Assembly: GCA_046462475.1 (NCBI GenBank)
Contig: JBKGVB010000033.1
Coordinates: forward strand, 1 to 64,000
Direction of reading: 5' to 3'
DNA length: 64,000 nucleotides
Source of the DNA: JASLCR01 sp046462475
GTDB lineage: Bacteria > Patescibacteriota > Saccharimonadia > Saccharimonadales > Saccharimonadaceae
Positions 43,598 through 53,172 of this stretch are shown one piece after another (position 1 is the stretch's first letter; each line of letters begins with the position of its first letter). The notes under the pieces were generated by a model, which ran no database searches, was not told the DNA's origin, and worked only from the letters and a program-made list of their open reading frames with translations. The position numbers and the translations under genes were made by a program.

Positions 43598-43685
43598 TGG
43601 TACCGCGGGCCGGACTTGAACCGGCACGTCCGTATTGGACATCAGATTTTGAGTCTAACGTGTCTACCAATTCCACCACCGCGGC
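43598..43685 (-). tRNA. tRNA-Leu (anticodon CAA)
   Basis: Acceptor GCCGCGG pairs with CCGCGGT, discriminator A and an encoded CCA (43598-43600). Anticodon loop CTCAAAA gives CAA, reading UUG. A long variable arm (about 14 bases) and T loop TTCAAGT support leucine. A terminator follows directly. Confidence 0.93.
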
Positions 43686-43743
43686 TTACTCAAAATAACC
43701 TATCGTATTGTACAATAGATAGTAATAGGAATCTACAGCAAGC

Positions 43744-44946
43744 ATGCAACCAAAAGACACTAACGCACCGGTTCCAGACGACAATTCACGTGGGCAAGTT
43801 ATACCTCCAGCCCGCGATTATTCAAAATCTCACGATGCAGTAGCAAATATGACACGTGAACAGATCAATCAAGTATACGCCCAGCAGACGACGAACGAGC
43901 AGCAGGCGAACGAGACAGCCGGGACTACTCAAGGAAATCCTTACCAGCGCACACTTACAGACAATCCTCACGAACGCACTACCTCCGACTGGCAGCGCTA
44001 TCATAGCGCATGGCAAGATTACTACCAAAAATATTATGAGCGCTACTACGTCAATGCAGCACATACAACCCATCAAGCCTACCAAGCTCATGCCGCCAAG
44101 CTAGAGGAAGAGGCTAAAAGGACCAAAGAAGAGCTCGCCTCGCATGATGATGAGCCAATGACTCAAGATGAGGCACTGTACGACCTACGCTCGCAGCTAC
44201 TCACGAAGGTGCAAGATGGGGCAAAGAAAGTACGCCACTCGAGACACTTTATTCCACTTATCTCAGCGGCATGCGTATTGCTTGTATTTGTCTTCTTGCA
44301 GTACAACGCGATCATCTTTGCGACGGTCGCAGCATATACAAGTCCCGGCAATATCGATCCAGCAAATCTCATCGTTAATCCAGATCTGTCTGTAAAGGTA
44401 GGGAAGGAGCCTCGCATTATCATTCCAAAGCTCAATATCGATATTGGAGTAAGCTACGACGCAAAACCAGACTATAACTCACAGATGGCTGCAATGGCCA
44501 GTGGTACGGCATATTTTGGCATTGCCGGAGCAAATAGCCTGCCAGGGCAGCGTGGCAACGTACCGATTGCCGGGCACTCATCAAGTGAGTTCTATGATAC
44601 CGGTAAGGCAAAATTCATCTTTGCCAGGCTCGACCAATTGACCAAGGGTGATATCTTTTATCTCAATTACAACGGCACCCGCTACACCTATAGCGTGACC
44701 ACCAAGAAGGTAGTCGCACCAAATGACGTAGCGTCCTTGCAGATTGGCGCAGACAAACCATACGCCACGCTCATTACCTGTACGCCTGTCGGTACAGCAC
44801 AGAGCCGCCTCCTTGTCTTCGCCGAGCAAATCAGCCCCGATCCTTCGACTGCAAAGCCAGCACCAAATGCAGATACTGGCACACAAGATGTTCAGATGGC
44901 CGGCACTTCACCTACATTGCTCGAGCGAGCATTTGGTGCACGATAA
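43744..44946 (+). CDS. Sortase with a long N-terminal cytoplasmic region
   Basis: A 400-residue protein. The first 165 residues are hydrophilic, rich in Gln, Thr and Tyr. One membrane helix lies at about 175-200, followed by a class D/E-type sortase domain: His in VPIAGHSSSEF, Cys in LITCTPVGTAQ and Arg in SRLLVFAEQ. The tail is Pro/Thr-rich. The unusually long N-terminal region is unlike most sortases and may be regulatory. TACAAT lies about 30 bases upstream, so this message has a short leader. Confidence 0.82.
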   Translation: MQPKDTNAPVPDDNSRGQVIPPARDYSKSHDAVANMTREQINQVYAQQTTNEQQANETAGTTQGNPYQRTLTDNPHERTTSDWQRYHSAWQDYYQKYYERYYVNAAHTTHQAYQAHAAKLEEEAKRTKEELASHDDEPMTQDEALYDLRSQLLTKVQDGAKKVRHSRHFIPLISAACVLLVFVFLQYNAIIFATVAAYTSPGNIDPANLIVNPDLSVKVGKEPRIIIPKLNIDIGVSYDAKPDYNSQMAAMASGTAYFGIAGANSLPGQRGNVPIAGHSSSEFYDTGKAKFIFARLDQLTKGDIFYLNYNGTRYTYSVTTKKVVAPNDVASLQIGADKPYATLITCTPVGTAQSRLLVFAEQISPDPSTAKPAPNADTGTQDVQMAGTSPTLLERAFGAR

Positions 44947-44947
44947 A

Positions 44948-46399
44948 TTAATTTAAGATCATTTTCGTCTGTTGCAGACTAAAGCCCGTGGCGCTTTTAC
45001 CAATTGTATAGAGATACTTTCCGTTCGAGCTGTAATCGGCCGCAAATCCAGGCGCTACTGCTACAATGTCGACTTGATTCGTACCATCAAACTCATACTG
45101 CCGCATATATCCATTTGCATCTGACCAAAAATGAAATTGGTCGAGCCATTTAAGCTGCGAAGAAAGATGCTCTACTCCCACGATCGGAGTATCTGACTGC
45201 TTCATCAATTCGATATCGAATGTTGTGAGGCCGTCTTTCTGCTGCAGTATCACGAAGCGGCCGCTTGCCTTGAAACCCGAGAACAGTACGCCCGATGGGG
45301 TAGTGATAGTCTTGAGCGGCGTTGCCTCAACTGCTGGAGACTGATCATCACTGGATGGCAACGACTCTATCTGATCGATATACGTTGTCGTACCGACCGA
45401 TGTCGCGATATAGCGCGTCGAAAAATACTCGCCCGATGAGATCTGTACAGTCTTGTCTGTTTCATACGTCCTGAGGGTTCGCGCTCGTGTGCTTCCAAGC
45501 GTCAAATAACCCGATGAAACCTGACCGGCGTGTGGCGTTGTGACATAGAACAATGTATCGTTATCGCTCATCATCGTTGCAACATTCTCAAGTGGCAACT
45601 TTGTAACATTCTGTGACGAAATCACTTCTTGAGCAACTGTGCCATCGCTATACCGAACTAGTAGGGCGCCAGAGCTGCGCGGATCGCTTACCACTTCGAG
45701 CGGCAGATGATTTTTTGAAGCACCGATCATAATGCTTTGGTCGGGTGAATCTGTATCCACAACAATCCAATCACTCACACCCGCAACCGTTCGCTCAAGC
45801 AAGACATAGCGATTACTTAGCCAATCGCCGAGCTTATACGCTGGGGTGGTCTTTGTCTTTACTTGAGGAAGAAGTGAGCTTGGTACCGTAACATCCTCTG
45901 TCTTTATGGTGTCGCCGCTAATATTGACGAGAGTAATCGTAGGCGTAGTCTTTGCCTGAAGTAGCGCCATCATATTGCCGCGCGCACTCATAGAATCAAG
46001 TGTCTTCATATCCAGTACGGAGGTTGTTTTTGGATTATTAGGCACAAATCGCGCCGAATTAAGCCACAAGACTGCACCAGCCTTTACGACTACGTTCTTC
46101 TTCCAGTCCTGGTAGCCAGCTTTTTGCATCGTCACCAGATAATCGCCAGGTGTTAAGGTAATCTTTGCTCGCGTTTTTTTCGCCAGTATAATGTCACCGA
46201 CCTTTATTGAGGCGCCCGATGGCTGAGAAATAAACTGTACCAGTCCACCTTGCTGGATCGTTCCATTATACCGATTGAATCGGTATCCGAGCATCAGAAA
46301 GATCAATACCGTAGCAATACCTATCACTGCTACAACCATCAATGTGTAGGATACTATTCGACGAATAAGAGCACTTCGAGTTAAGCCTGTTCCTTGCAT
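44948..46399 (-). CDS. PEGA-domain membrane-anchored protein
   Basis: A 483-residue protein with one N-terminal helix (about 15-38), then a PEGA domain (FISQPSGASIKVGDIILAKK... PGDYLVTMQKAGY, about 55-100) and a C-terminal beta-rich region of about 370 residues suggestive of a beta-propeller. Such proteins sit on the outer face of the membrane and bind cell-wall or surface partners. TATACT lies 7 bases before the start. It converges on the sortase gene with 1 base between the stops. Confidence 0.7.
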   Translation of the reverse strand: MQGTGLTRSALIRRIVSYTLMVVAVIGIATVLIFLMLGYRFNRYNGTIQQGGLVQFISQPSGASIKVGDIILAKKTRAKITLTPGDYLVTMQKAGYQDWKKNVVVKAGAVLWLNSARFVPNNPKTTSVLDMKTLDSMSARGNMMALLQAKTTPTITLVNISGDTIKTEDVTVPSSLLPQVKTKTTPAYKLGDWLSNRYVLLERTVAGVSDWIVVDTDSPDQSIMIGASKNHLPLEVVSDPRSSGALLVRYSDGTVAQEVISSQNVTKLPLENVATMMSDNDTLFYVTTPHAGQVSSGYLTLGSTRARTLRTYETDKTVQISSGEYFSTRYIATSVGTTTYIDQIESLPSSDDQSPAVEATPLKTITTPSGVLFSGFKASGRFVILQQKDGLTTFDIELMKQSDTPIVGVEHLSSQLKWLDQFHFWSDANGYMRQYEFDGTNQVDIVAVAPGFAADYSSNGKYLYTIGKSATGFSLQQTKMILN

Positions 46400-46489
46400 A
46401 CATAATAGTATACAACGTACTCGCCGATATTCTACTTGACTCGACGTGGCGCTAATGATTATTATTGTAGATAAGTTAGGGATATAAGG

Positions 46490-47473
46490 ATGTCAACACA
46501 AAACACAGTCACAATCAACGGAGTTCATTACGATCCAGTAACAGGCATGCGACTTGATGATGCACCTGCTGCTATTAAGCAGCACCCGACACATCAAGCG
46601 GCAAAACCAGCCAAGACGCTTCATAAGAATACCGATCGCACACGAACTTTGAGTCGTGCGCATGTAAAGGCGCCAGCCAATCATATCGATGCAATTCGCC
46701 GCGGTGCGCCAAAGGCGCCAATCACAAAGAGCCCTATGATTCGTAAGTTTGCTGATGTTGCGCCTGCCTCAAAAGCACAAGCGCTCCACAAAGCACCACG
46801 CGCTGCCGACATCGCTCCAGTTCGTCATCCCATCCAGGCAAAGCCTCACACTGCTCCAGCACCACGAAGGGCAATGGAACCTGTCGCAAAGGCAGCAGTT
46901 GCCGCACCGGCAGCTCCTGCGCCACGCCCTGCGAGAGAAATCAAAAAGCAGGCAATCGAGAAAGCACTTCACAATGCCAAGCCTGCAAAAGTAAAAAAGC
47001 AATCTTTCCTCAAGCGCCATCCGCGTACCATGAGCATCTCCACAGCAGCACTCGCACTCGTCTTGTTAGCTGGTTACCTGACGTATATCAATCTTCCAAG
47101 CATTTCCGTGCGCGTCGCGGCAGCTCAAGCAGGTATTGCAGCTACATATCCTTCATATCAGCCATCGGGCTACAGCCTTCATGGACCGGTCGCATACGCC
47201 AACGGTCAAGTCAGCATGAAGTTTGCCGCAAACGTCGGTACACAAAACTACAAGGTCACACAGGTAAAAAGCAGCTGGGACTCATCCGCACTACTCGACA
47301 ACTATGTCGACCAAGCATCGAGTGGCGACTACACAACATTTAACAATAGCGGCCTGACTATCTACGTCTACGGCACGAATGCAGCCTGGGTAAGTGGCGG
47401 TATCTTGCATACCATCCAAGGCAATGCGGCACTTACGACTGAGCAAATCCAGCGTATCGCTACAAGCATGTAA
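46490..47473 (+). CDS. Pro/Ala/Lys-rich anchored protein with DUF4367-like domain
   Basis: A 327-residue protein. The first 175 residues are low-complexity, rich in Ala, Lys, Pro and His, with strong positive charge. One membrane helix (about 180-202) is followed by a domain of about 120 residues (YPSYQPSGYSLHGPVAYANG...) resembling DUF4367, including the GGILHTIQGNAALTTEQI segment. The topology puts the charged tail inside and the domain outside. SD is weak (TAAGG just before the ATG). Confidence 0.65.
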   Translation: MSTQNTVTINGVHYDPVTGMRLDDAPAAIKQHPTHQAAKPAKTLHKNTDRTRTLSRAHVKAPANHIDAIRRGAPKAPITKSPMIRKFADVAPASKAQALHKAPRAADIAPVRHPIQAKPHTAPAPRRAMEPVAKAAVAAPAAPAPRPAREIKKQAIEKALHNAKPAKVKKQSFLKRHPRTMSISTAALALVLLAGYLTYINLPSISVRVAAAQAGIAATYPSYQPSGYSLHGPVAYANGQVSMKFAANVGTQNYKVTQVKSSWDSSALLDNYVDQASSGDYTTFNNSGLTIYVYGTNAAWVSGGILHTIQGNAALTTEQIQRIATSM

Positions 47474-47513
47474 TAGCGCCCACCTCAACCTCTGTTGTGA
47501 TACAATATACTAG

Positions 47514-48950
47514 ATGACAGTTCGTACTCGTTTTGCACCAAGCCCAACTGGCTATTTGCATGTTGGTGGTATTCGTACCGCTCTTTTTGCGTTTCTCGTA
47601 GCGCGCCAGCATGATGGTACTTTTGTGCTGCGACTGGAAGATACCGACAAAGTACGTGAAGTACAGGGAAGTGCTGAACATCTCATTGCCAGCCTAAAAT
47701 CACTCGGCCTAGAGTACGATGAAGGTCCGGATATCGGTGGCGACTTCGGACCATACAAACAATCCGAGCGCCTTGATATTTATAAAAACTGGGCACAAAA
47801 ACTGATCGATCAGGGCAGGGCATATGCCGACCCTTACACCCCAGAAGAAATCCAGACATTCCGCGAACAAGCCCAGGCCGAGAAGCGAGCTTTTCGCTAC
47901 CGTGACCACCGGCCAGAAAATCCACCTATCTGGGATGGTACGACGCCACTTCGCTTCAAATCAGAGCCAAAAAGCTACTCATACCATGATGAAATCTTTG
48001 GCGATGTTACGACCAGCCCAGAGGTAGTTGACGATTTTATCCTCATCAAGTCCGATGGCTACCCAACCTATAATTTCGCTCATATCGTGGATGACGCTGA
48101 GATGCAGATTAGCCATGTCATTCGCGGCCAGGAATTCATCTCAAGCATGCCAAACTACCTGGCACTCTACGAAGCGCTCGGTCTTGAACATCCTATTTTT
48201 GCTCATATGCCACACATCATGAACGAGCAGGGGAATAAGAAACTCGGCAAGCGCGACGGCGCCAAAGACGTGCTCGACTACATCCGCGATGGCTACCTGC
48301 CAGAAGCACTCGACAGCTTTATCGCAACCCTCGGCTGGAACGACGGCACCGAACAGGAAGTCTTTACGATGAGAGAGCTGATCGACAAATTCAGTCTCGC
48401 ACGCGTGCAAAAATCTGGCGCTCGCTTCGACGAAAAACGTTTACTTTGGGTGAATGGTCACTTTATTCGCGAGCTCAGTCTGGACGAACTGTACGCACGC
48501 GTTGAATTTTTCTGGCCTGAATCTGCCAAGAAAGCGCCAGATGAATACAAAAAACAAGTACTCACTCTCGCCCAAGACCGCCTAAAAACACTCCGAGATC
48601 TGCCAGAGCTTACCAGCTACTTCTTCGAGGAGCCGAAAGCAAATCTTGAATTAGTCGATGGCAACAAACAACTTAAAAAACTCACCAGGGAAGAGCAGGC
48701 GACCTTGCTTCAGACGGCACATGACGAACTCGCCAAACTCGAAAGCTGGACAAGCAACGCAATTCAAGATTCACTCAACACTCTGCTCGAGATTACTGGC
48801 CAAAAACCGGGCATTCTCTTCAGTCTGATCCGTATTGCCACAACCTGGGCGCCATTTAGCCCGCAGCTCAACGACACCCTCGAACTGGTTGGCAAAGAAA
48901 AAACACTCCGGCGCCTCCAAAGAAGTATTGACGAAATAGCAAAATTATAG
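47514..48950 (+). CDS. gltX: Glutamyl-tRNA synthetase
   Basis: A 478-residue class I aminoacyl-tRNA synthetase. The HIGH motif appears as PSPTGYLHVGG (about 9-19) and KMSKS as KLGKRDGAKD (about 244-253). It charges tRNA-Glu; in organisms with GatCAB it also misacylates tRNA-Gln, which may apply here, but no gat gene is in view. TACAAT lies 7 bases before the ATG. The promoter of the next cassette lies inside its last codons. Confidence 0.94.
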   Translation: MTVRTRFAPSPTGYLHVGGIRTALFAFLVARQHDGTFVLRLEDTDKVREVQGSAEHLIASLKSLGLEYDEGPDIGGDFGPYKQSERLDIYKNWAQKLIDQGRAYADPYTPEEIQTFREQAQAEKRAFRYRDHRPENPPIWDGTTPLRFKSEPKSYSYHDEIFGDVTTSPEVVDDFILIKSDGYPTYNFAHIVDDAEMQISHVIRGQEFISSMPNYLALYEALGLEHPIFAHMPHIMNEQGNKKLGKRDGAKDVLDYIRDGYLPEALDSFIATLGWNDGTEQEVFTMRELIDKFSLARVQKSGARFDEKRLLWVNGHFIRELSLDELYARVEFFWPESAKKAPDEYKKQVLTLAQDRLKTLRDLPELTSYFFEEPKANLELVDGNKQLKKLTREEQATLLQTAHDELAKLESWTSNAIQDSLNTLLEITGQKPGILFSLIRIATTWAPFSPQLNDTLELVGKEKTLRRLQRSIDEIAKL

Positions 48951-48956
48951 TACAAT
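48928..48956 (+). promoter_or_regulatory. Promoter of the 49005-49754 gene
   Basis: TTGACG (48928-48933), a 17-base spacer and TACAAT (48951-48956), overlapping the gltX stop. The -35 box equals that of the structured RNA locus. Confidence 0.7.
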
Positions 48957-49004
48957 AGAAATAGTTTTCACATCTCCCAACCTCTATTGAAAGAAGGTGA
49001 GAAA

Positions 49005-49754
49005 ATGTTCGTTACAATCGAGGAAAGCCCGTGCTCTATCACTATGTGGTGGACGATCGGTAATGCCAGCCAGCGCGAGATACAGGCAATCAATAATGAG
49101 CATCCGGAGATGCTCCATCGGCTTTACGAAACTAGCCCGCAGCTTTATAAGGATTTCAACGAGGATCGACTTCGTATCCTAAATCTCGCAGGAGGGGGCA
49201 TCAGCCTCGTCCTTCTTGTTATCCTGTGCGGTCACCATGCCCTTAAACTACCCGTATACATTGGCGCCATCCCGGGAACGATCTGGTTTATCATACTCGT
49301 GAGCTACGCCACTGGAATGCACGCAGTATCACGGACCAATAAACGCCTAGAAGCAGCGCGCAACTCGCTGAAAGAATCAGGGAAGCTGATCAGTCAGAAT
49401 TCTTCTAGCCTAAAGGCGCTCATGGCTGCAGTTCAAGGCAACCGAGAGTTACTGGAACGCCATAAGAATGACGTAGATCATTTCCTCCTCGATCCCAACA
49501 TTCGTCGGGCCGAGGAATTGATTGATGAGAATAACCTCTCACCAGAGAAGATCACTGACCTTCTTAACGGCATCAATGCGAAAGCAGCTACGTTCGCCAA
49601 GCAGATCCAGGAGCTAGATCACCCGTATCACAAGCTCGAAGCTCAGCGTAGAGTAGACGAGCAGCTATCGACTGAACTTGATCAGGAAGCCCGGCGGCAA
49701 GCCGCCGATCAAGAAGCTGAGCAGCTTACGCATTTACTCGATAATGAACAGTGA
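49005..49754 (+). CDS. Hypothetical membrane protein with a long coiled coil, G+C-rich cassette
   Basis: A 249-residue protein with two adjacent membrane helices (about 61-80 and 85-105) and a long C-terminal helical region (about 110-245) rich in Glu, Gln and Arg, predicting a coiled coil (EARRQAADQEAEQLTHLLD). No recognised family. The start is ATG 49005, after GAAGGTGAG; the GTG/TTG upstream lacks a site. It has its own full promoter and a strong terminator, and shares the style of the other isolated cassettes. Confidence 0.62.
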   Translation: MFVTIEESPCSITMWWTIGNASQREIQAINNEHPEMLHRLYETSPQLYKDFNEDRLRILNLAGGGISLVLLVILCGHHALKLPVYIGAIPGTIWFIILVSYATGMHAVSRTNKRLEAARNSLKESGKLISQNSSSLKALMAAVQGNRELLERHKNDVDHFLLDPNIRRAEELIDENNLSPEKITDLLNGINAKAATFAKQIQELDHPYHKLEAQRRVDEQLSTELDQEARRQAADQEAEQLTHLLDNEQ

Positions 49755-49794
49755 AAACACTCAAGCCCCCGGTCCATAGGACCGGGGCGTTTTC
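49752..49794 (+). terminator. Terminator of the 49005 gene
   Basis: CCCCGGTCC (49767-49775) and GGACCGGGG (49779-49787) around loop ATA; outer GAAAAC/GTTTTC also pair. Confidence 0.85.
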
Positions 49795-49902
49795 TTGCCC
49801 ATAATGCGAAAGTCAGGCTTTAGGGGGTGGAGTGAGATTTCGAAATCGACACAGAGGAGTAAACCCCTCCTGTAAAATTATGCTACAATAACGCTAGCGC
49901 TT

Positions 49903-50988
49903 ATGGATGAAACTCAAAAGAAACCATCACGGCTGAACCGAGGGCGAGCCTTCATAGATCGCCATCGCCTCACTGCCTTAATACTCGCTGGTGCTATCGG
50001 CATTGCAGCAATAGCAAACATCGCGCTTGCGCTGCTCGGTCCGGAGCCAGCACCATTTGTACCCGATATTTACGTTAAGCCTCGGCCAAAAGAATATTTT
50101 GCACCACTCACGGGACTAAAAGTTGGCACTGAGGATGATCTGACCAAGCCAGTGTACGCAATCATGATCGAAAATAACCTCGAAGGGCGACCACAATCCG
50201 GCCTCAAAGATGCAGAAGTTGTCTACGAGGCTATTGCCGAAGGCGGCATCACGCGTTTTATGGCATTTTACCAGCAAAACCGCCCGTCACTGATTGGCCC
50301 CGTGCGCAGTATCCGTCCATATGACATCAACTGGGCAGTGCCATACCAAGCCTCACTCGTACATGTCGGCGGCAGCAAGAAAGCACTTGATCAATTAAAG
50401 AACAGCAAGTACCGCAATCTTGATCAATTCTTCAATCCTGGTGCTTATTGGCGTACAGCCGATCGCTATCCGCCAGACAATATGTATACAAACTATTCAC
50501 GCCTCTCAAAACTGAATGCTTCAAAAGGCTACAAAACAGCTCATCCAAAAGGATTTGTCCGTGGCGACGACAAGCCAGCCGCTACTCCTTTAGCGACAAA
50601 GATTAATATCCATATTTCATCGTACGACTACGACAGCAGCTATACGTACGACGCCAAGCACAACAACTACGTCCGCTCCATGGGTGGCTCTCTTCATAAA
50701 GATCGCGAAAGGGGTGTCATTTCACCAACTGTCGTCATCGCAATGTATGTCAACGAAAAAACCGTCCTGCAATATGGCACACACCGTGAAGAACTAGGTG
50801 AAACCGGCAACGGCAAGCTAGTCGTCTTCCAGAACGGAGAGGTGATTAAAGGCACTTGGCATCGAGCACCTATCAACGATCAATACAGCTTTACGGACAG
50901 CAGTGGTAAAGAGATCAAACTAGCACGCGGCCAAACATGGCTCACAGCACTACCGAACGGCAGAGGCAGCGCGACATGGACGAAGTAG
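49903..50988 (+). CDS. DUF3048-family membrane-anchored protein
   Basis: A 361-residue protein with an N-terminal membrane helix (about 26-46) and an outer DUF3048 domain: PLTGLKVGTEDDLTKPVYAI, then GRPQSGLKDAEVVYEAIAEGGITR (about 93-116) and SLIGPVRSIRPYD. DUF3048/YerB proteins are envelope proteins of unknown activity. TACAAT lies 13 bases upstream. Its stop overlaps the histidine kinase start, linking the two. Confidence 0.82.
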   Translation: MDETQKKPSRLNRGRAFIDRHRLTALILAGAIGIAAIANIALALLGPEPAPFVPDIYVKPRPKEYFAPLTGLKVGTEDDLTKPVYAIMIENNLEGRPQSGLKDAEVVYEAIAEGGITRFMAFYQQNRPSLIGPVRSIRPYDINWAVPYQASLVHVGGSKKALDQLKNSKYRNLDQFFNPGAYWRTADRYPPDNMYTNYSRLSKLNASKGYKTAHPKGFVRGDDKPAATPLATKINIHISSYDYDSSYTYDAKHNNYVRSMGGSLHKDRERGVISPTVVIAMYVNEKTVLQYGTHREELGETGNGKLVVFQNGEVIKGTWHRAPINDQYSFTDSSGKEIKLARGQTWLTALPNGRGSATWTK

Positions 50989-52571
50989 ACAAAAAAAGAA
51001 AACAAGCAATCCATAGCAAGCAATCGACAAAAAACAATATCGCTCCAACAATCCACGAATATTGGCCAAAATACCGGAGTCGAATGCTTTTTACACTTGT
51101 ATCGATGCAGATTATCGGTGTACTCGTCGTCGCTCTCGCACTGCTCATTACTGATATTGCCGACCCTAACGAACTCGGGTTTTGGATTATCCTTGTCGCG
51201 ATGCTTCTCACTATGATCGGTATCAATAGCCTCCTGTTTGGCATCATCACCGAGCCTCTCAAGCAACTCACGGCAGCTCTAGCCAAAACAGAAGGCGAGA
51301 CCTCACCACTTCTGCCCCCAAATCCAAACACACCACGGTATCAGAAAAGTGGTCTTCGGCCGCTGCTCCTAAAGATTTATGAGCTGAGTGTCTCGAGCAA
51401 CGAGGCAGCCGATACGTCCGCCAGTGCCGCGTCTAGTCCCGATACAGCTATTATGGCAGCTCTCGACGAGGCGAATGCGGGTATTGTAATGTTTGATGCA
51501 GCCCACAAGATTATCTATAAAAATGCGGCAGCTCCTATTAAAGAAGACAGCGAAAGCGATAGTCGCTTGCAGCTTGAGTTTTATACCGATCAATCACTCG
51601 ATGCCTGGATAAAAGAATGTGAAGTCTCAGCTGTGCATGCACAGAAAACCTGGTCGCGTATCGCTTCAAAGCCAACAGGAGAAGATGACCGGCATATTTA
51701 CGATATCGTCGCCACCTACGAAAAGGGAAGTACTATTCCAGTCGTCGTCGTGCTGATGGAAAAGACAAAAGAGTATGCGCCAGAAGATGAGGATCTCAAC
51801 TTTATCGCGTTTGCCGCTCATGAGCTACGTGGTCCGATTACAGTGATCCGGGGCTATCTCGATACTCTTGGCGATGAACTCGACAGCACGCTCTCTGGCG
51901 AACAAAAAGAGTTATTGCAGCGCCTGGTCGTATCGGCAAATCGTCTCTCGGGTTATATTAATAACATCCTGAACTCTTCTCGCTATGACCGTAGGCATCT
52001 AAGTGTTCATCTCGTAGAAACAACGCTGAGTAATATCTATGGCATGATCGCTGACGACATGCAGCTACGAGCTTCATCACAGGCACGTATACTGTCTGTC
52101 GATATTCCTACCAACTTGCCAACTATTGCAGCCGACCCGACAAGCACATCGGAAGTACTCGGCAACCTTATCGACAACGCAATTAAATACTCAAATGAGG
52201 GGGGCACCATACAGGTGAGTGCCGAGCCGCAAGGAAATTTCGTGGAAGTCATCGTAGTCGACCACGGCATTGGTATGCCACCAAACGTCGTGTCAAATCT
52301 CTTTCACAAGTTCTATCGCTCACACCGATCGCGCGAGACGGTCGCCGGTACGGGAATAGGTCTATATATTTCAAAAGCTATTGTAGAAAGTCACGGAGGC
52401 ACCATGGAAGTGCGCAGCGTGGAGGGAAGTGGCTCTACATTTAGCTTCACATTGCCGACCTATGCTAGTGTGGCTGACAAGTTGGCAGCAGCTGGGGGCA
52501 ACAATCATCCGCTCATCAAGACTCACGGTAGTGCTGGCTGGATTAAAAATCACGGCGAAATCAGAGGATAA
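50976..52571 (+). CDS. Sensor histidine kinase 1
   Basis: A 531-residue kinase. Two membrane helices (about 35-55 and 65-85), a PAS-like cytoplasmic segment (about 150-250), then the dimerisation/phosphoacceptor helix FIAFAAHELRGPITVIRG (H-box), N-box DNAIKYSN, G1 VVDHGIGM and G2 GTGIGLYISK. The H-box has R where S/T is common (HELRGP), a known variant. The ATG at 50976 is preferred; it overlaps the DUF3048 stop by 13 bases. The response regulator follows 14 bases later. Confidence 0.87.
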   Translation: MDEVDKKRKQAIHSKQSTKNNIAPTIHEYWPKYRSRMLFTLVSMQIIGVLVVALALLITDIADPNELGFWIILVAMLLTMIGINSLLFGIITEPLKQLTAALAKTEGETSPLLPPNPNTPRYQKSGLRPLLLKIYELSVSSNEAADTSASAASSPDTAIMAALDEANAGIVMFDAAHKIIYKNAAAPIKEDSESDSRLQLEFYTDQSLDAWIKECEVSAVHAQKTWSRIASKPTGEDDRHIYDIVATYEKGSTIPVVVVLMEKTKEYAPEDEDLNFIAFAAHELRGPITVIRGYLDTLGDELDSTLSGEQKELLQRLVVSANRLSGYINNILNSSRYDRRHLSVHLVETTLSNIYGMIADDMQLRASSQARILSVDIPTNLPTIAADPTSTSEVLGNLIDNAIKYSNEGGTIQVSAEPQGNFVEVIVVDHGIGMPPNVVSNLFHKFYRSHRSRETVAGTGIGLYISKAIVESHGGTMEVRSVEGSGSTFSFTLPTYASVADKLAAAGGNNHPLIKTHGSAGWIKNHGEIRG

Positions 52572-52585
52572 GGTATAATTCTCTT

Positions 52586-52969
52586 ATGGCTATCCATTCA
52601 ATCCTTGTTATCGAAGACGACCGCTTCATCGGCGAGATGTATGTTCGCGCGCTGCGCAAAGTCGGCTATGAAGTCGACTGGATGGTCGACGGCAACGACG
52701 GTCTTGTCGCCGCACGCAATAAGCCCTACGACGTCATCTTGCTCGATGTCATGCTCCCAGAGCGACGAGGGTCGGAGATTCTCGATGCGCTGCGTGGCGG
52801 AAAAGAAGACTTGATCCCAAATACCAAAGTTGTCGTCCTGACTAATTTTGAGCAAGACGATGAGTCGCGCATGGCAATGGAAAAAAATGCCGACGGATAT
52901 TTGATCAAGGCGGAAATAACGCCAAAGAAGTTACTCGAAATTATCGAAGAGCTTGATCAGCCGGCATAA
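52586..52969 (+). CDS. Response regulator 1 (receiver only)
   Basis: A 127-residue single-domain receiver: acidic pair EDD (about 9-11), phosphoacceptor Asp in YDVILLDVMLP (about 53), T in VVLTNFEQ and K in YLIKAEI. No output domain, so it may act by protein contact or feed a phosphorelay. TATAAT lies 6 bases before its ATG even though it follows the kinase, suggesting an internal promoter. Confidence 0.88.
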   Translation: MAIHSILVIEDDRFIGEMYVRALRKVGYEVDWMVDGNDGLVAARNKPYDVILLDVMLPERRGSEILDALRGGKEDLIPNTKVVVLTNFEQDDESRMAMEKNADGYLIKAEITPKKLLEIIEELDQPA

Positions 52970-53026
52970 CAAGCGAATTTACATCGTCTAACAGATATGC
53001 TAGAGTAGAAAAAGTCATCACGCCAC

Positions 53027-53101
53027 GGTCCCTTCGTCTAGTGGTTAGGACACTGGGTTCTCATCCCAGCAACACGGGTTCGACTCCCGTAGGGATCACC
53101 A
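53027..53101 (+). tRNA. tRNA-Glu (anticodon CTC)
   Basis: Acceptor GGTCCCT/AGGGATC, discriminator A and encoded CCA (53099-53101). Anticodon loop TTCTCAT gives CTC. T loop TTCGACT with a 5-bp stem. A terminator follows. Confidence 0.95.
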
Positions 53102-53115
53102 CATTGAATAATAGA

Positions 53116-53150
53116 AAATAGACTTACCTCGAACGGTAAGTCTATTTTTA
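53116..53150 (+). terminator. Terminator of tRNA-Glu
   Basis: ATAGACTTACC (53118-53128) pairs with GGTAAGTCTAT (53135-53145), followed by a T5 tract. It may also serve the convergent gdx gene. Confidence 0.85.
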
Positions 53151-53172
53151 TAATATTTGCACCCTTATGAGC

